DNA of 64,000 nt from Escallonia rubra (lineage: Eukaryota; Streptophyta; Magnoliopsida; Escalloniales; Escalloniaceae): positions 1 through 64,000 of the forward strand of contig JAVXUO010002228.1 in assembly GCA_033065855.1 (NCBI GenBank), given 5' to 3'. Positions 25,214 to 36,400 of the stretch are shown here, one piece after another (within the stretch, counting starts at the first letter, position 1; each line of letters starts with the position of its first letter). The notes below the pieces were generated by a model. It worked only from the letters and a program-made list of their open reading frames with translations. It was not told where the DNA came from and did no database searches. The position numbers and the translations under genes were made by a program.

Positions 25214-26674
25214 TGTTAGCCCTATGATTGGATAACCTAAGCTTACATCTTGTTTTGATGATAACTACACATTGATTATGTTCTAATGTGTGCTTTGAGT
25301 GTATTCTTAGTAGGTATATACATGCACATTCATGAAGACACATTTGAGAATTTGGATAGATGGATTAAATACAAAGAAGCTTAAAGCTATGGTGACATGC
25401 TATGGAAGCTTCATCAAGTCCAATGTCAAAGAGCAAGAAAGAATGCATAGGCTAAGTTATCATTGATTATGATTGATCTTTACAATTATGTAACTAGTCT
25501 TGGTTTGATGCTTGGATTGATGACTATGACCTAAAAAGACCTTAGGACACCTTGTGCATTGCATGTGAGTTCATAACCTTTCATACAAGTGTGGTTCTTG
25601 AAAATGAGTGAACTTTGGAGCTCACTCAGATTTTCTCAAAAACTATTTTGGTGCTAATCTTTTCATATCTTGATAAAACTTTTCATTAGCTTTCCAACGC
25701 AAAAAACGGCACCTCAATCCGATTTTTCTAGAGAAAGTTATGCCCAAAATAGGAAAGGGGGTTCCGTGAGGCAGCCGATAGGCAGTAGGGTAATACAGTC
25801 GACTGTATTTGAATCCAGTCGACTGCATTGGAATGCAGTCGACTGCATTGGTCAAAATTCAGCTCCAACGGCTATTTTTGAGGACAAGACTCTAATGGCT
25901 ATTTTAGAGGGAACCCAGTCGACTGCATTGGGAATACAGTCGACTGCAATGACAATTTTGGCCATATTATGCCTATAACGGCTATATTTCATTTGCTCCC
26001 TATATAAATGATTTGAGGCTTCATCATACACCATGGAAACCACATTCTAAGCCTTCATTCATTAGAGAAACATCAAGGCTCATAGATTAAACTTATCTCT
26101 CTTCATCTTCATGATTTTACATCATTAAAGAGATCATCTTTGTGAGCAATTCTTTGATTGAGAGTGAACATCCTTCAAGTCATCAATTCTCTCATCTCTC
26201 TATTGCACTAGAGCTTCATTTGTACTCATTTCCTTTCAAGAGGGTTTCTTTGTACACATTTGATCTTTGTAAAAGGATTGTGATCAAGGCTTGGGTTTGT
26301 CAAGTCTTGGGTGAGCTTTGTGGATTCAAGGCTTGTGCTTGGTGTGGGGATATCACCAAGTGTTGTAAGGGTTTTGATCTTGACCTGGAAGAAGATTGTT
26401 GCTAGTGGATTCTAGTGCTCTTGCAAGGGACTTCCTTGAAGAGGTGGATATGGGCTTAAGGGTAGTTCAAGCCGAACCATTTAAATCTCCTTGTCAAACA
26501 TCTCTAACTCAATCTCTTTACTTATTGCTCTTTAATTGTTTGAGATTGTTTAGTTAGCATCTTCATTGAAGTATTACTTGGTTTGTTTGAGATTTATGAT
26601 TGTGCTTAGTTTAAACTTCCCATTAATTTTCAAAAACCCTATTCACCCCCTCTAGAGTCGTATTATTGGTTTCA
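25214..26674 (+). mobile_element. solo LTR, copia-like, 1.46 kb
   Basis: It begins TGTTAGCCC and ends GGTTTCA, so TG...CA, flanked on both sides by TTGTT (25209-25213 and 26675-26679), a 5-bp target duplication. The text near the 3' end, CTATTCACCCCCTCTAGAG, and the early TTTTGATGATAACTACAC are typical of Ty1/copia LTRs of the SIRE style. A TATAAAT-like box (about 26002) sits two-thirds along, followed by pyrimidine-rich R/U5 sequence. No primer site or coding region follows, so this is a solo LTR. The TTGTT duplication is low in complexity, so the exact ends are tentative. Confidence 0.55.
25796..25946. repeat. five CAGTCGACTG palindromes on a ~20-bp grid
   Basis: The 10-bp palindrome CAGTCGACTG starts at 25796, 25816, 25836, 25916 and 25937, giving spacings of 20, 20, 80 and 21 bases. 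Most copies continue into GCATTGG. The cluster lies upstream of the LTR's TATA-like box, where LTR enhancers usually sit. AACGGCTATTT-like motifs recur between and after them (25867, 25895, 25977). Confidence 0.8.
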
Positions 26675-27040
26675 TTGTTGTTGCTTGATGCGTGGTGGAT
26701 TGTGTTGGTGTTGCGTGGTCAGATTTCTAAAAGCTTGGGGTCACGGGTAGTGTCGTAGCTGGCTGGATTGACCTTGGTTTGTTGGCGATGGTGGGTGGTT
26801 GAGTGGTGTTGCTGTGGGAGGTAAGATTTAGGGGTTATGGTTGTGATTAGAGGTGGTTTGGTGCGGAGCCAACATACGTGATGGTGGTGCTGATTGGGTT
26901 CAGAGGCATCATTTATGGTTCATGCGAGGGAGTTTGGTGCAGGGTGTATTTTTGTTTGTTTAAGCGTAGTTTTTGTATTCTTTTGGGCTTTAATGTTAGT
27001 CTTTAGACCTTTCAAGCCCAAGGTGCTGGTTATTTAGGAT
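26675..27040. repeat. older repeat, right part
   Basis: It continues the G/T-rich texture of 24641-25213 after the solo LTR and ends in TTTTGGGCTTTAATG-like sequence. No coding domain was recognised. Its identity is unknown. Confidence 0.3.
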
Positions 27041-27490
27041 TTGTTTGAAATAACTTTCAGTTTTTGATTTTCTGTTTCTAAAAAAATCAAAATTAAAATC
27101 AATTAATTTTTTTTTTTACAAAAACAAATGGGTGTTTGATTACTCAGTTTTTATTTTGAGTTTTTTCTTTTGAGTGTTTGATTACTCAGTTTTTATTTTG
27201 AATTTTTTCTTTGGTGGTAATTGCGATGGCGGTGGCCGCCGCTGGCCGAGCGGGCTAAGGTGGCCGGTGGCGGCGGGTGGCGGTGATGGTCTCAAAACAA
27301 AAACAAAACCAAAACTGAAAACCCAAAGCTCCTCTATAGGAGTTTTCAAAAACAGTCATGTTTTAAAAACTGATTTTTAAAACTGAAGGAAAAAAAACGA
27401 AAATTGTGTGTCAAACGCGTTTTTTTCCCAATTTACAAAACTAGAGAAAAAAAATAGAAAATCAAATGATTTTCAAACGCTACCTTAGTT
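27040..27490. mobile_element. MITE-like element with imperfect inverted ends
   Basis: The left end, with GGATTTGTTTGAAAT then TTGATTTTCTGTTTCT, is matched on the opposite strand at the right end by GGTAGCGTTTGAAAATCA and TTGATTTTCTATTTTT. Inside, GTGTTTGATTACTCAGTTTT is tandemly duplicated (27134 and 27171), and the centre carries a GC-rich GGCGGTGGCC patch. No transposase is present. I did not resolve a target duplication. Confidence 0.5.
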
Positions 27491-27940
27491 TTGTGCTTTA
27501 TTGTTTTGTATTTGCTGTTAAATAATGTTGAACTCTAATATTGGAGGTCAGGGATATTTGTAGCTCATTGGCAATGAAATTTGAAAGGAAGTGCAAATAG
27601 TGAAGCTGAAAATAGTTTTATTAATATCTTCCCTTTGCAATTTCTAAAATCATGCAGTTTCCAATATAGTTATACATCTAGTCTAGTACTTATAAGAAGA
27701 CCCAGCAAAAAAATGTCTGAACTCGGGGGTCGACCCAACCTACTGCCAAGAAACGAGTACAATCATGTAAAAGAGAAAACCTTTAAAATTTGATCCACAG
27801 CCGACCGGGTTTTGCCCAAGTACCTATGTTATGTGAAAGAAGAAGAAAAAACAAAGACTTTCTAGACTATAATTTTAGTTTAGTCGTTTAGGGTTAGGGT
27901 ATTTTGGTTTCTCTCCGTTTCTTCTCTTAGCTGCCTTCGC

Positions 27941-27975
<35 letters not shown>

Positions 27976-28106
27976 GGATAACTTACATCACAGATCACGC
28001 GTGCGTGCGTACATATAGTGCACCTCATTCCTCTCCGCAGCACAGCAGTCCACACCTGACTGTCTCTCTCTATCTCTAACATTCTCACTCACACACTCCA
28101 AAGTCC
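27491..28106. other. intergenic DNA with telomere-like motif and CT/CA microsatellite
   Basis: TTTAGGGTTAGGG at 27888-27899 is two plant telomere units, or a telo-box on the reverse strand. (CT)n at 27941-27959 runs into (CA)n at 27959-27975. This mix resembles a plant 5' leader, and a small open frame follows at 28107. No downstream exon could be attached. Confidence 0.4.
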
Positions 28107-28298
28107 ATGCCACCTTCCACTTTCACCATCCACAGCAACTCCGGCATTCGTTTTCCCACCGTTAGGCCGTCAGCTCAACATTACCATCCATTTTCCACGG
28201 TCACTGTCATAAACTCCGCCATCAACTGGCAAGGGTTTTCTAAGGAAGGTGACTGGCCGCAACTTTACCCAATCTCTACTGTCGATCATGATTTGTAG
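28107..28298 (+). other. 63-codon open frame with transit-peptide-like composition
   Basis: The frame starts with an ATG in the fair context AAGTCCATGCC and is rich in Ser, Thr, Pro and His with few acids, as in plastid transit peptides. It follows a leader-like CT/CA region. I find no exon that could continue it, so it may be the orphaned first exon of a lost gene, or noise. Confidence 0.15.
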
Positions 28299-28299
28299 A

Positions 28300-30720
28300 A
28301 CGACTGCACCTTTAATCAGACATTTTACATGTAGCTCTACCCAGACTTACTAGTAGGGAGCAAATACATGAAATGACTACCTGAAAAAAAAAGGGTAATT
28401 CTTACTTGGACTTGTATTACCCGTACGTGGCTGGTCGACCCATTTTCCAGGATTACTTAAAAGGGCATTACATTTTTTTTATTAGGAAAAAATAGCTAAT
28501 GAACCCTCTACTACACCTTGGGTGCGATATCAGCCCCTTTACTTACAAATGATGTACTAAAGTCCGTCACAGTTAACGAAATACGACTCCTTAGATGAAA
28601 TCAATTTTAACGCGTGTTAATAAGACACACATCTAATTACAGAGAATTTTTTTTTTCAACAACAACTTTGCCCCTTCTTCACCTCCACTACTGCCCCCGT
28701 CGTCCATCACCCACCACACCATACAAACAAACACACACCATGGGTTGCACCCCTATCCCCATCTCCCATCTTCCACCACCACATACCCTGCACACACGCG
28801 GGCGTGCGTGTTGCACACCGTGGAGTGGGTGTATGCATGCAGGGTGTTTGTGGTGGTGTGTGATAGGGGTTGAGGGAAGAGGGCAACCCGTGGGCGGTGT
28901 GTGTAAGTGCATGCAGGTTATAAGTGTTGGTGGGTGATTGGGGGGGGGGGGGGGTGCAACTGTGGTGTGTGTAGGTGTTGAAAATTGGATGGAAACAAAA
29001 TCATAAATAAAGAATTTCAAACGCGTAGTCGCTTTTCATAAGGCTTTATTTGTCCCAACTCGAATTTGAGTTTGCTGATGGGTTGCAGACAAATAATCCT
29101 ACAATATACAATAAAGTCTTGTCCAAAATTTGCAAACAACACATGAAAATTCTCCTCGTGATTCTCTTTAAAGCAGTGCGAGTCTTGGTTACATAAATTT
29201 TACAAAAAATAAAGGGTGCCAAAATGGAAAGTGATTTTTGAATACAAAATCATCATATACTCATAAAACATTTGTGTTTTGAATAAGCAAAACTGTTGAA
29301 AAAAATAGTTACAACATATATATTTAGAATATAACTGCCAGACTTATTCTGAAATAAACATAAATTAAATTCAAATAATCAGTTGCATCTTTTTATTAAA
29401 CAAACTTCATGAAACATTTTTTTTTAAAACAAAATAGTCACTTCTTTTGCAACCAACGAAGTGCGGCTAATAATGCGCCTAAACTTGTGCACCCGCACTT
29501 GGGTAGCATGGGGACTTACACTCCCTAGTCTTACTACCAAAGTACATTATTAAAGCACTTCCCCACTTGTAAAACCCTTTCAAAATCCATCTCTAAGTCA
29601 CATGGGACTAAGGAGTTCAAACTTCAATAGTGGGTGCGTGTTTGTGTTTGTGTATGCGTGCAATGCGTGACTATGTGGGCGTGTGTTTGTGTGTGTGCAT
29701 AATGCATGTGAGAGCGTATTTGGGTGTGCATGCAGTGTGTGTGCGTACGTGTGTTGGATAATGAGGCTGGGGGAAGGGGCAACCGTGGTTTATGTCGGCA
29801 TGTAGCTGTGCGCGTGTAGTGTGTGAGAGTGTGTGCGTGCAATCAGTGATGATGAGCGCAAAGTTTGCATCAAATAATAGCATAGAAGTTAATTTGCAAC
29901 GACGATAGCCATAATGAGGTTGTTAGGTGATGACGGTGATGATAAATTGAGGCTCGATCGTGGTGGGTTCAATTGCGGTGGCCAGCAATTGGGACTTTAT
30001 AACGACAGATTTTTGAAAAGACATTGGCGATGGACATTGAGGGCGGTGATGGTTAACAACATGGGTGTTCACACTCGAAAGGTTGTTCTTGTGGTTGTTA
30101 GAGGTTATATTGATCGTCTGTTTGTCGCATATAGTGATGGTTGCTTATCTATCGATAAATACTCAGTGGTCTAGTTTTGGATTGGAGTAGCAACGGCGGC
30201 CTATTGATGTTAATGATTCGTTGAGGCTGTGCAATTTGTTTTGGTGGTTACCGACAGTTGTTTGTGTTAACTGATGTTGTTGGTGGCAATTTGTAGGTAA
30301 TTGTTGGTGGTTATTTGGTGGTTGTCGACATTGGATTTCTTTCAAGACACTTTTAAACCATCAGCCATATTAAATTCTCAATTGAAATGCCTCATCCAAC
30401 ACACATCTTAATGCACAAAAACATCCCTATTCTTTTACCCTGGCGCTAAAGATGGGTTTGTGCACATTACTCTAGTAATTCGCGCTTGTGTGATGTGGAA
30501 GGCAAGAAACATTGTTGCATTTTCATACCACATATGCAGTACTTAACTCATGTTTAGCTGTAGAATTATAACTATGATAATTATATTTAAGACACACACC
30601 TTTTAAATGTGGCTCAGGGACATCAGCAAACATAATCGATCGGTTAACTTGTTTTGTTATGTTCAACTAAACTATTGCCCTTCAACTAATATGCTTTTGT
30701 CGCGCACACACGCACATGCA
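28300..30720. repeat. intergenic low-complexity DNA (CA/GT-rich patches)
   Basis: Two impure CA/GT-rich patches, about 28700-28980 (with a poly-G run near 28941) and 29630-29850, create long but meaningless frames rich in His, Thr and Pro on the reverse strand. The remaining DNA is AT-rich. The frame at 29914-30174 is rich in Gly and Val and looks like translated GT-rich sequence. Confidence 0.5.
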
Positions 30721-30724
30721 AACT

Positions 30725-30856
30725 GCTCTGGCTTATAGGCCTTGGATAGAAGCAGTTTGAATGTCACCACCTTAAATATATGTATACACATGTGTATACA
30801 TATATTTAAGGTGGTTACTTTCAGACTGCTTATATCCCAGGCCTATGAGCCAGAGC
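30725..30856. repeat. 132-bp near-perfect palindrome (hairpin or foldback element)
   Basis: The left arm, 30725-30790, and right arm, 30791-30856, are reverse complements with 60 of 66 positions matching by eye and no spacer: the centre reads GTATACACATGTGTATAC. The outer ends are GCTCTGGCT...AGCCAGAGC. The inner 25 bases of each arm match perfectly. No coding sequence and no obvious target duplication are present. A transcript would fold into one long hairpin of the type that gives rise to small RNAs, or this is a short foldback MITE. Confidence 0.9.
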
Positions 30857-30859
30857 TAT

Positions 30860-31664
30860 GATGAAGTACTCTCATTACTTGAAAAACTTCAAAGGCGTCC
30901 ATGCCAAGCTGCAACTTGTGATCTCATGACAATATTGTAATACTTGAAAATACATGACAGTGAGAATGGCAATGGGCACCTATTTTGCCACCACGACTAG
31001 AGTAAGTACTTGAAAGCTTTTCATAAATTAACTAGTTGTTTTGACTCTATCATGTTGGTAAAACAAAGTTCTAAACTGGAATCACTAATGGCATCTCAAA
31101 AAGAGACAACACATCTGATACACTAGCTAAAATCAAATGGAGTAAAGGAAGTAAGTTCACAAGTCACAAGTCCCAATGCATGATTTGGAAAACAAAAATT
31201 AGATATGGATTTCATGTTGTACGTTCGACGTTTGACATTCACACATATTTATTATCCTTGAATAGTCTCTTTTTAATTGTGGCCAAATGGAGTTAACTCA
31301 GATGGGGCATGTAAGGACAAAACTTGACTTGGATAAGGTGCAACTTATATCATACGAGTTTGAAAAATCGGAGGATGGGCGAGGCTAGGCTTTCTTTATT
31401 GCAATTCATATTGACGGTACACAAACTATACCGCAATAAATGAATTTTTGATTCTTTAAAACAAACATGTGATCAATAATAGTGAGGCAATTTAGGGGCA
31501 AATTAGATCCCCATCTTAGCTTATACTCATTTGGGGAGGCTTTAAATGGAGGTGGGGTAAATAATGATTGGCTGAATAGGGATATAATCATACAAGGCTA
31601 TACGGATTTCTTCCATCCTCATCTTAACCTAATTGTATTTCTAAAAACTTGACATAAACACATA

Positions 31665-31707
<43 letters not shown>

Positions 31708-33433
31708 TCGACAGCTGGCAGCCATCACTTGGCAACCACTACCAGTCACAGTCCACCTACCACAACATCTGACTAGTGCCGCCAAGCCAACCACCATTGA
31801 CCTGTCGATGAATGCCGTCGACCATGTTGATCATTGTTGTCGGCCGCCACCTCCACCCACTGTCGTAATCTCCAACGGCCCACCTTTGACCATTGCCTTT
31901 GGCAACATGAGTAAAGAATATACTTTTTAAAAAGAATATGACTAGATTAAAACATAATAATTAAAAACTAAAAGGGTTGATTTGTATTGAATGGGTTAAA
32001 TGAGATGAATTGATCTAAATGAGATGGGCAAGTCATATTAAATCAAACATAGGACACTATGGGTATGGGCTAAATGGGACTTGGGCAACTTGAGCGGGGC
32101 AAGGTGGGGCTCCCGATACTGTCATCCCTAATCAACACGAAAGAACGATAAATATGGAAAGGTCTTGTATTCTCTTTTATATAACATATTGTTAAGTCAG
32201 GGAGACTACAAACTCATAAAGCAAGAGTATGGACTAACCATTTATGTTCATAATTTAGATGGCAAATTCTAACCTACAAAATATTTTACCAAACTAATGG
32301 CCAACTCTATCACACACATCAAGGTGCACCTAGCTTAATAGTCCAAACTAATTGTGGAGCTATTTATTCATGTTCATGTTTGACTATTTTTTTCTTTATT
32401 TTTATTTCGAGTCTTTAAAGCAGGGGGCTAGAAAACACCTTATACATCGATGGATAATTATTGCTAATTGTGAACAATGTTATTTTTTATGTAAAATTTC
32501 AGTGGCCGATTCTCAGAAGACTGAAATTTTTCCGACAAAAGTTTTAACTTGAGCAGCAGCTAATACATACTCAATCTAACAAATTTGGAAAAAAATTACG
32601 AAAATGGCCCTCCTCATTTCAATTCAAATTCTCATTTGTCATTCTCTTTTTTATTTGTTTTGGTTTGTTCTTCGCAAAAAATTCTATAATCTAATTGGTC
32701 CTTTCCGTTAATTTTTTCGCAATGTCAAATTCTTGGAAAGGTGAGATCATAAGTTCTCATGTCGTGCAATAGAAAAATCAAAACCCAAAACCATCCTCTC
32801 ATTCAGTTCAAGCCGCTTCCACCATCCACTCAATCTGCCATTCAACCACATGTCTCTCCATGCAACATTATTCCACCACTCTCTCATTGATATCCCACCA
32901 CCACCACCAAAACGAGCTTGCCATCACGAACACCTGATGCCGTTTTCAATCATTCACGACACGTACCGGCTGCCATTGTCTTCACTAGAATGCAAGATAC
33001 TACGTCAGAATATAGCCTCGCTTTCTCCACCGTCTTGCGGTGACCCAATTATGTGCACCGTCACTGTACAGATACTAGAATAAAGAGGCCATTGGCAGGT
33101 TGTTATCGCCCCTAAGCCCATATTAAAGATTGGTCTGAACAAATTTTGGCAAACAAAAGCGATCCTACAATCTTAAAGAGAAGGGTTTGTGTTTGCAATT
33201 TGGGTTTTTAATTTTTCTCATGAAATAGACACGAGAAGTTGCGGGTTTGCCCCTTGAAGGATTGACCTAATAGAAAAATTCGACAAAAATGACCCTTAAG
33301 ATTACAGATTTAACATTAAGATTTAACATGAAAGAATGAGGACCATTTTTGCAATTTACACAAACACTTGTAACGGGTTTATCAACGGGTTTATCTTCTT
33401 CTCACTCGTCTCTCCCAAGCACGGACAGTGACT
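30860..33433. other. intergenic DNA upstream of EMB2654
   Basis: AT-rich DNA. It contains a (CT)n(CA)n microsatellite (31663-31706), followed by a CCACC-rich stretch to about 31910 and T-rich stretches. The last few hundred bases should include the EMB2654 promoter and leader, but I see no clear TATA box at the usual distance. No other gene is recognised. Confidence 0.4.
31663..31706. repeat. (CT)n(CA)n compound microsatellite
   Basis: An uninterrupted CT run passes directly into a CA run of similar length. The same compound structure occurs at 27941-27975. Confidence 0.95.
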
Positions 33434-36400
33434 ATGGCGACCTTGCAGCATCCCAATCCCCTCAAACTCACCCTTCGAAACGAACCACGCTCGCCTTTTC
33501 CCTTCAACCACCCTCCGAAACAATCAAATACTAGCAGCAACAATGCCCTGAAAATCCGGTGCAAGAAGCCAAAAAACGAAGACGCATGGGTAAAGAAAAA
33601 GCGAGTGCATGTGGACTACGACAAGGGGGAGCACCAAGTCTCCGTGCACCTGAGCGGGCTCAGGAAGGAGGACCTGACGAAGCGGTTCAGGCTCCGGGTC
33701 GAAGGGGACCGGTTCCAGAAGGACTGGGCTGTTTCCGAGGTGGCCCAGAAGATCTCCAGGCTCAATCACTGGGAGGATATTGACGGTCTGCTCAATCGCT
33801 GGGCCGGCCGCTTCGCCCGGAAGAATTTCCCCGTTCTTATTAGGGTAAGTTGAAAAACTCGAATTATCTTTATCATGGTCTTCTTTAGTCTTGTAAACGT
33901 GGGAGTTGCCATTGGCACTCCCTTCATGGCTTTAGACATTAGACAATAGACAATTGTACCCGGTACAAGAATTGGCTGTATGGGGAGTGCCATTACCCAC
34001 AAAGGGAGTGCCAACATACGTGTATTCCCTGGGAAATTGAACCGATATAGAAGAATATACGCCTTCCATACTGTAACTCTTGTCTCTTTTGACCTTTTGC
34101 GACATTCTAGCCTAGACCTTGAACATCTGAACATGGAATCGAAGTTGAGTCGTGAGTGCACAGCAAGTATGTTAAATAAGTAATGTTTTGACTTTTTGAC
34201 AAGTGAAACTAGGCATAAAAGAATGAGTTCTGTTTGGCCATGGGAAAAAGGGCTATAAATAATCCCTTGTTTCCAACTTTTAAGTCCCCTTATTTGCAGG
34301 GTATGTTCCAAAATTTAAGTTCGCTTTCAAAATTAACTAGTTTTAATCCTGTGCCTTGCACATTGTAGTCCTAAATAATTACTACAAATTGTTAACAAAA
34401 GTCATATTAATAACATGCTAATAACGATATTGTATAATGATACAAACAAAGCAGTAGTACAAACTAAATCTTTGCCAACTGACCAGTAATTGGAATTAAA
34501 AGCAAACTACATAATAAGAGTGGCCATATTTGTGTTTGAACAAATTTAGAAGACACTAATTAAAATGCTTGATTGTCCATTTAGACGTCAGAGAATTATG
34601 TATACTGTAGGATGTTTAGATAATGCATGAAGCATTCAAATATGAAATTTTGGAAAAGTAAAGTAATAGATGTGAAAAAAATGTTTTACGGAGATAATTA
34701 CGTACATTTTAATTTGTTTTCTGATCATAAGATTGATAAAAGTTGAAAAAAATATTTGACAATACTTTCCTAGAAAACAGAAAAGAATAATTTGAGCGAG
34801 GTATTTTAGAAATATTTAAAAACTAAATTTATCAATAGAAATTGCTTTAAATCCACATGGCAAGAGAAGAGAATAACCATGTAGGCCTTGACTAGGCATC
34901 ATTCTCTAAGTTCCAAGTTTACCATATATGTAACTAGATACCCGTGTTTCTTAAGTTTGGTCCCGTTGATATCTGTGGATTCCTAAAATAGAATCTGAAC
35001 ATGTTAACATTGACTTAAGTTGTTGTTTTTGCCCTAGTTTGACTTGAAAGATACTTACTTAATCTGTTAGTACTTATTGAGTTCTGCAATTTTTGATGCT
35101 CAAATTGTATCCTAGAAATTTACAACAGCACAGAGTCAAAAATTACGATGCACAGGGAGTCTTTTGAAGTCATATAGTGTGCTGGATATAATCTGATACA
35201 GGGATTGTTTCACTCTTCCTGGTGTATAACATAGGAATTACAAATAAAATTTCAAAATGCAGGTGGTGAAGGCTAGGTTGGAATTTGATGTCCATGCATT
35301 GTTTGCCTTTCAAGCAGGGACCTCTACCTAAGGAATAAAAGCAGTATTACTGCTGTAGTGCCGCTGTTGAACTGTATTTTTGGGCACTTTCTCGTAGTTT
35401 CAACCTGACTGATTCTTGATCTACTGCAAAATAGAAAACGTATAACGAATAATTGCCTTCACTGGCAGGACATTCTATATGGTACAGATTCATGATTTTG
35501 TATCTTACGCTAGTACTAGATGAACTCTTCACTTAACAGTGAAATGAAACATCATGACATTCATTGCAGTCCTTGTGCAGAAAATCGGTTTTTGAAACAT
35601 AATTTGATGTAACTATTGCTACAATGCGGCTAATATACTTTTTTGATGCAGGAAATAACTCAGATGGGCTCCATTGAACATAGTGTACATGTTTTCCGTT
35701 GGATGAAGAATCAGCAGAATTATTGTGCACGAAATGATATTTACAATATGATGATCAGGTCACACGCTAGGCATAATCACACAGACCAGGCACGTGGTTT
35801 GTTTTTTGAGATGCAAAAGTGGAGGTATGCTTGATGCTTTTTTTCCTTTTTGTCGTTATTACATACCTGCTCATTAGATCTTCGGTGTTTGTTTGGAAAG
35901 GTTGTAAGAGCATCTGCTGAAGATGAGTTTCTCGTAAATATAACACAAAGCATTTCTGTTTCAAGGATTGTTCTTATACGTTAGATCACCAAAGGTTGGC
36001 TTCGTTGGTATGTATATGAGCTCTGCTACTGGGAACTGTTTGTTATTCATCATAGCTTGCAGTTATCAATCATATCCTTGTTCAGTGAAGCGACAATGTA
36101 TAACATTTAGCAATAATCAAGGGGAATAGCATTTAAGGGAGTGGAAATAGCCTCTCTCAAAGGAAAACTACGTGCATATAAATTGCAAGTTAAAGTTTGA
36201 TGCACGTGATAAGGTTGCACCAGAAACCTTAGTCATTAGTCATTACTAGTATACGCACTTCATATTCGTGCTATTGCAGTCACCAGTCTATACTCGTCTA
36301 GTAATAAGATAGTTCAATCCATGACTAAAGCAAAATGGTTGGGGCTAAAAGATGATCCTTGTTGAAGTTCAATTGTATTGTATTCACTATCACCAGTCCT

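Noticed and set aside
25796-25946. CRISPR-like array of short spaced palindromes
   Set aside because: The repeats are 10 bases, the host is a plant, the spacing is fixed at about 20 bases, and the cluster lies within an LTR.
26142-26405. Cysteine-rich C-terminal frame (CGFKACAWCGDITKCC) resembling a small secreted peptide
   Set aside because: It lies in the downstream part of the solo LTR, where such frames arise by chance, and it has no signal peptide.
27888-27899. Interstitial telomere array
   Set aside because: Only two TTTAGGG-like units; too short to mark a former chromosome end.
28688-29020. His/Pro/Thr-rich reverse-strand frame that could suggest a structural protein
   Set aside because: It is translated CA/GT-rich low-complexity DNA, with a similarly long frame on the other strand.
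33766-34311. 181-codon reverse-strand frame
   Set aside because: It is antisense to EMB2654 exon 1 and intron 1 and overlaps a foldback element; no recognisable protein family.
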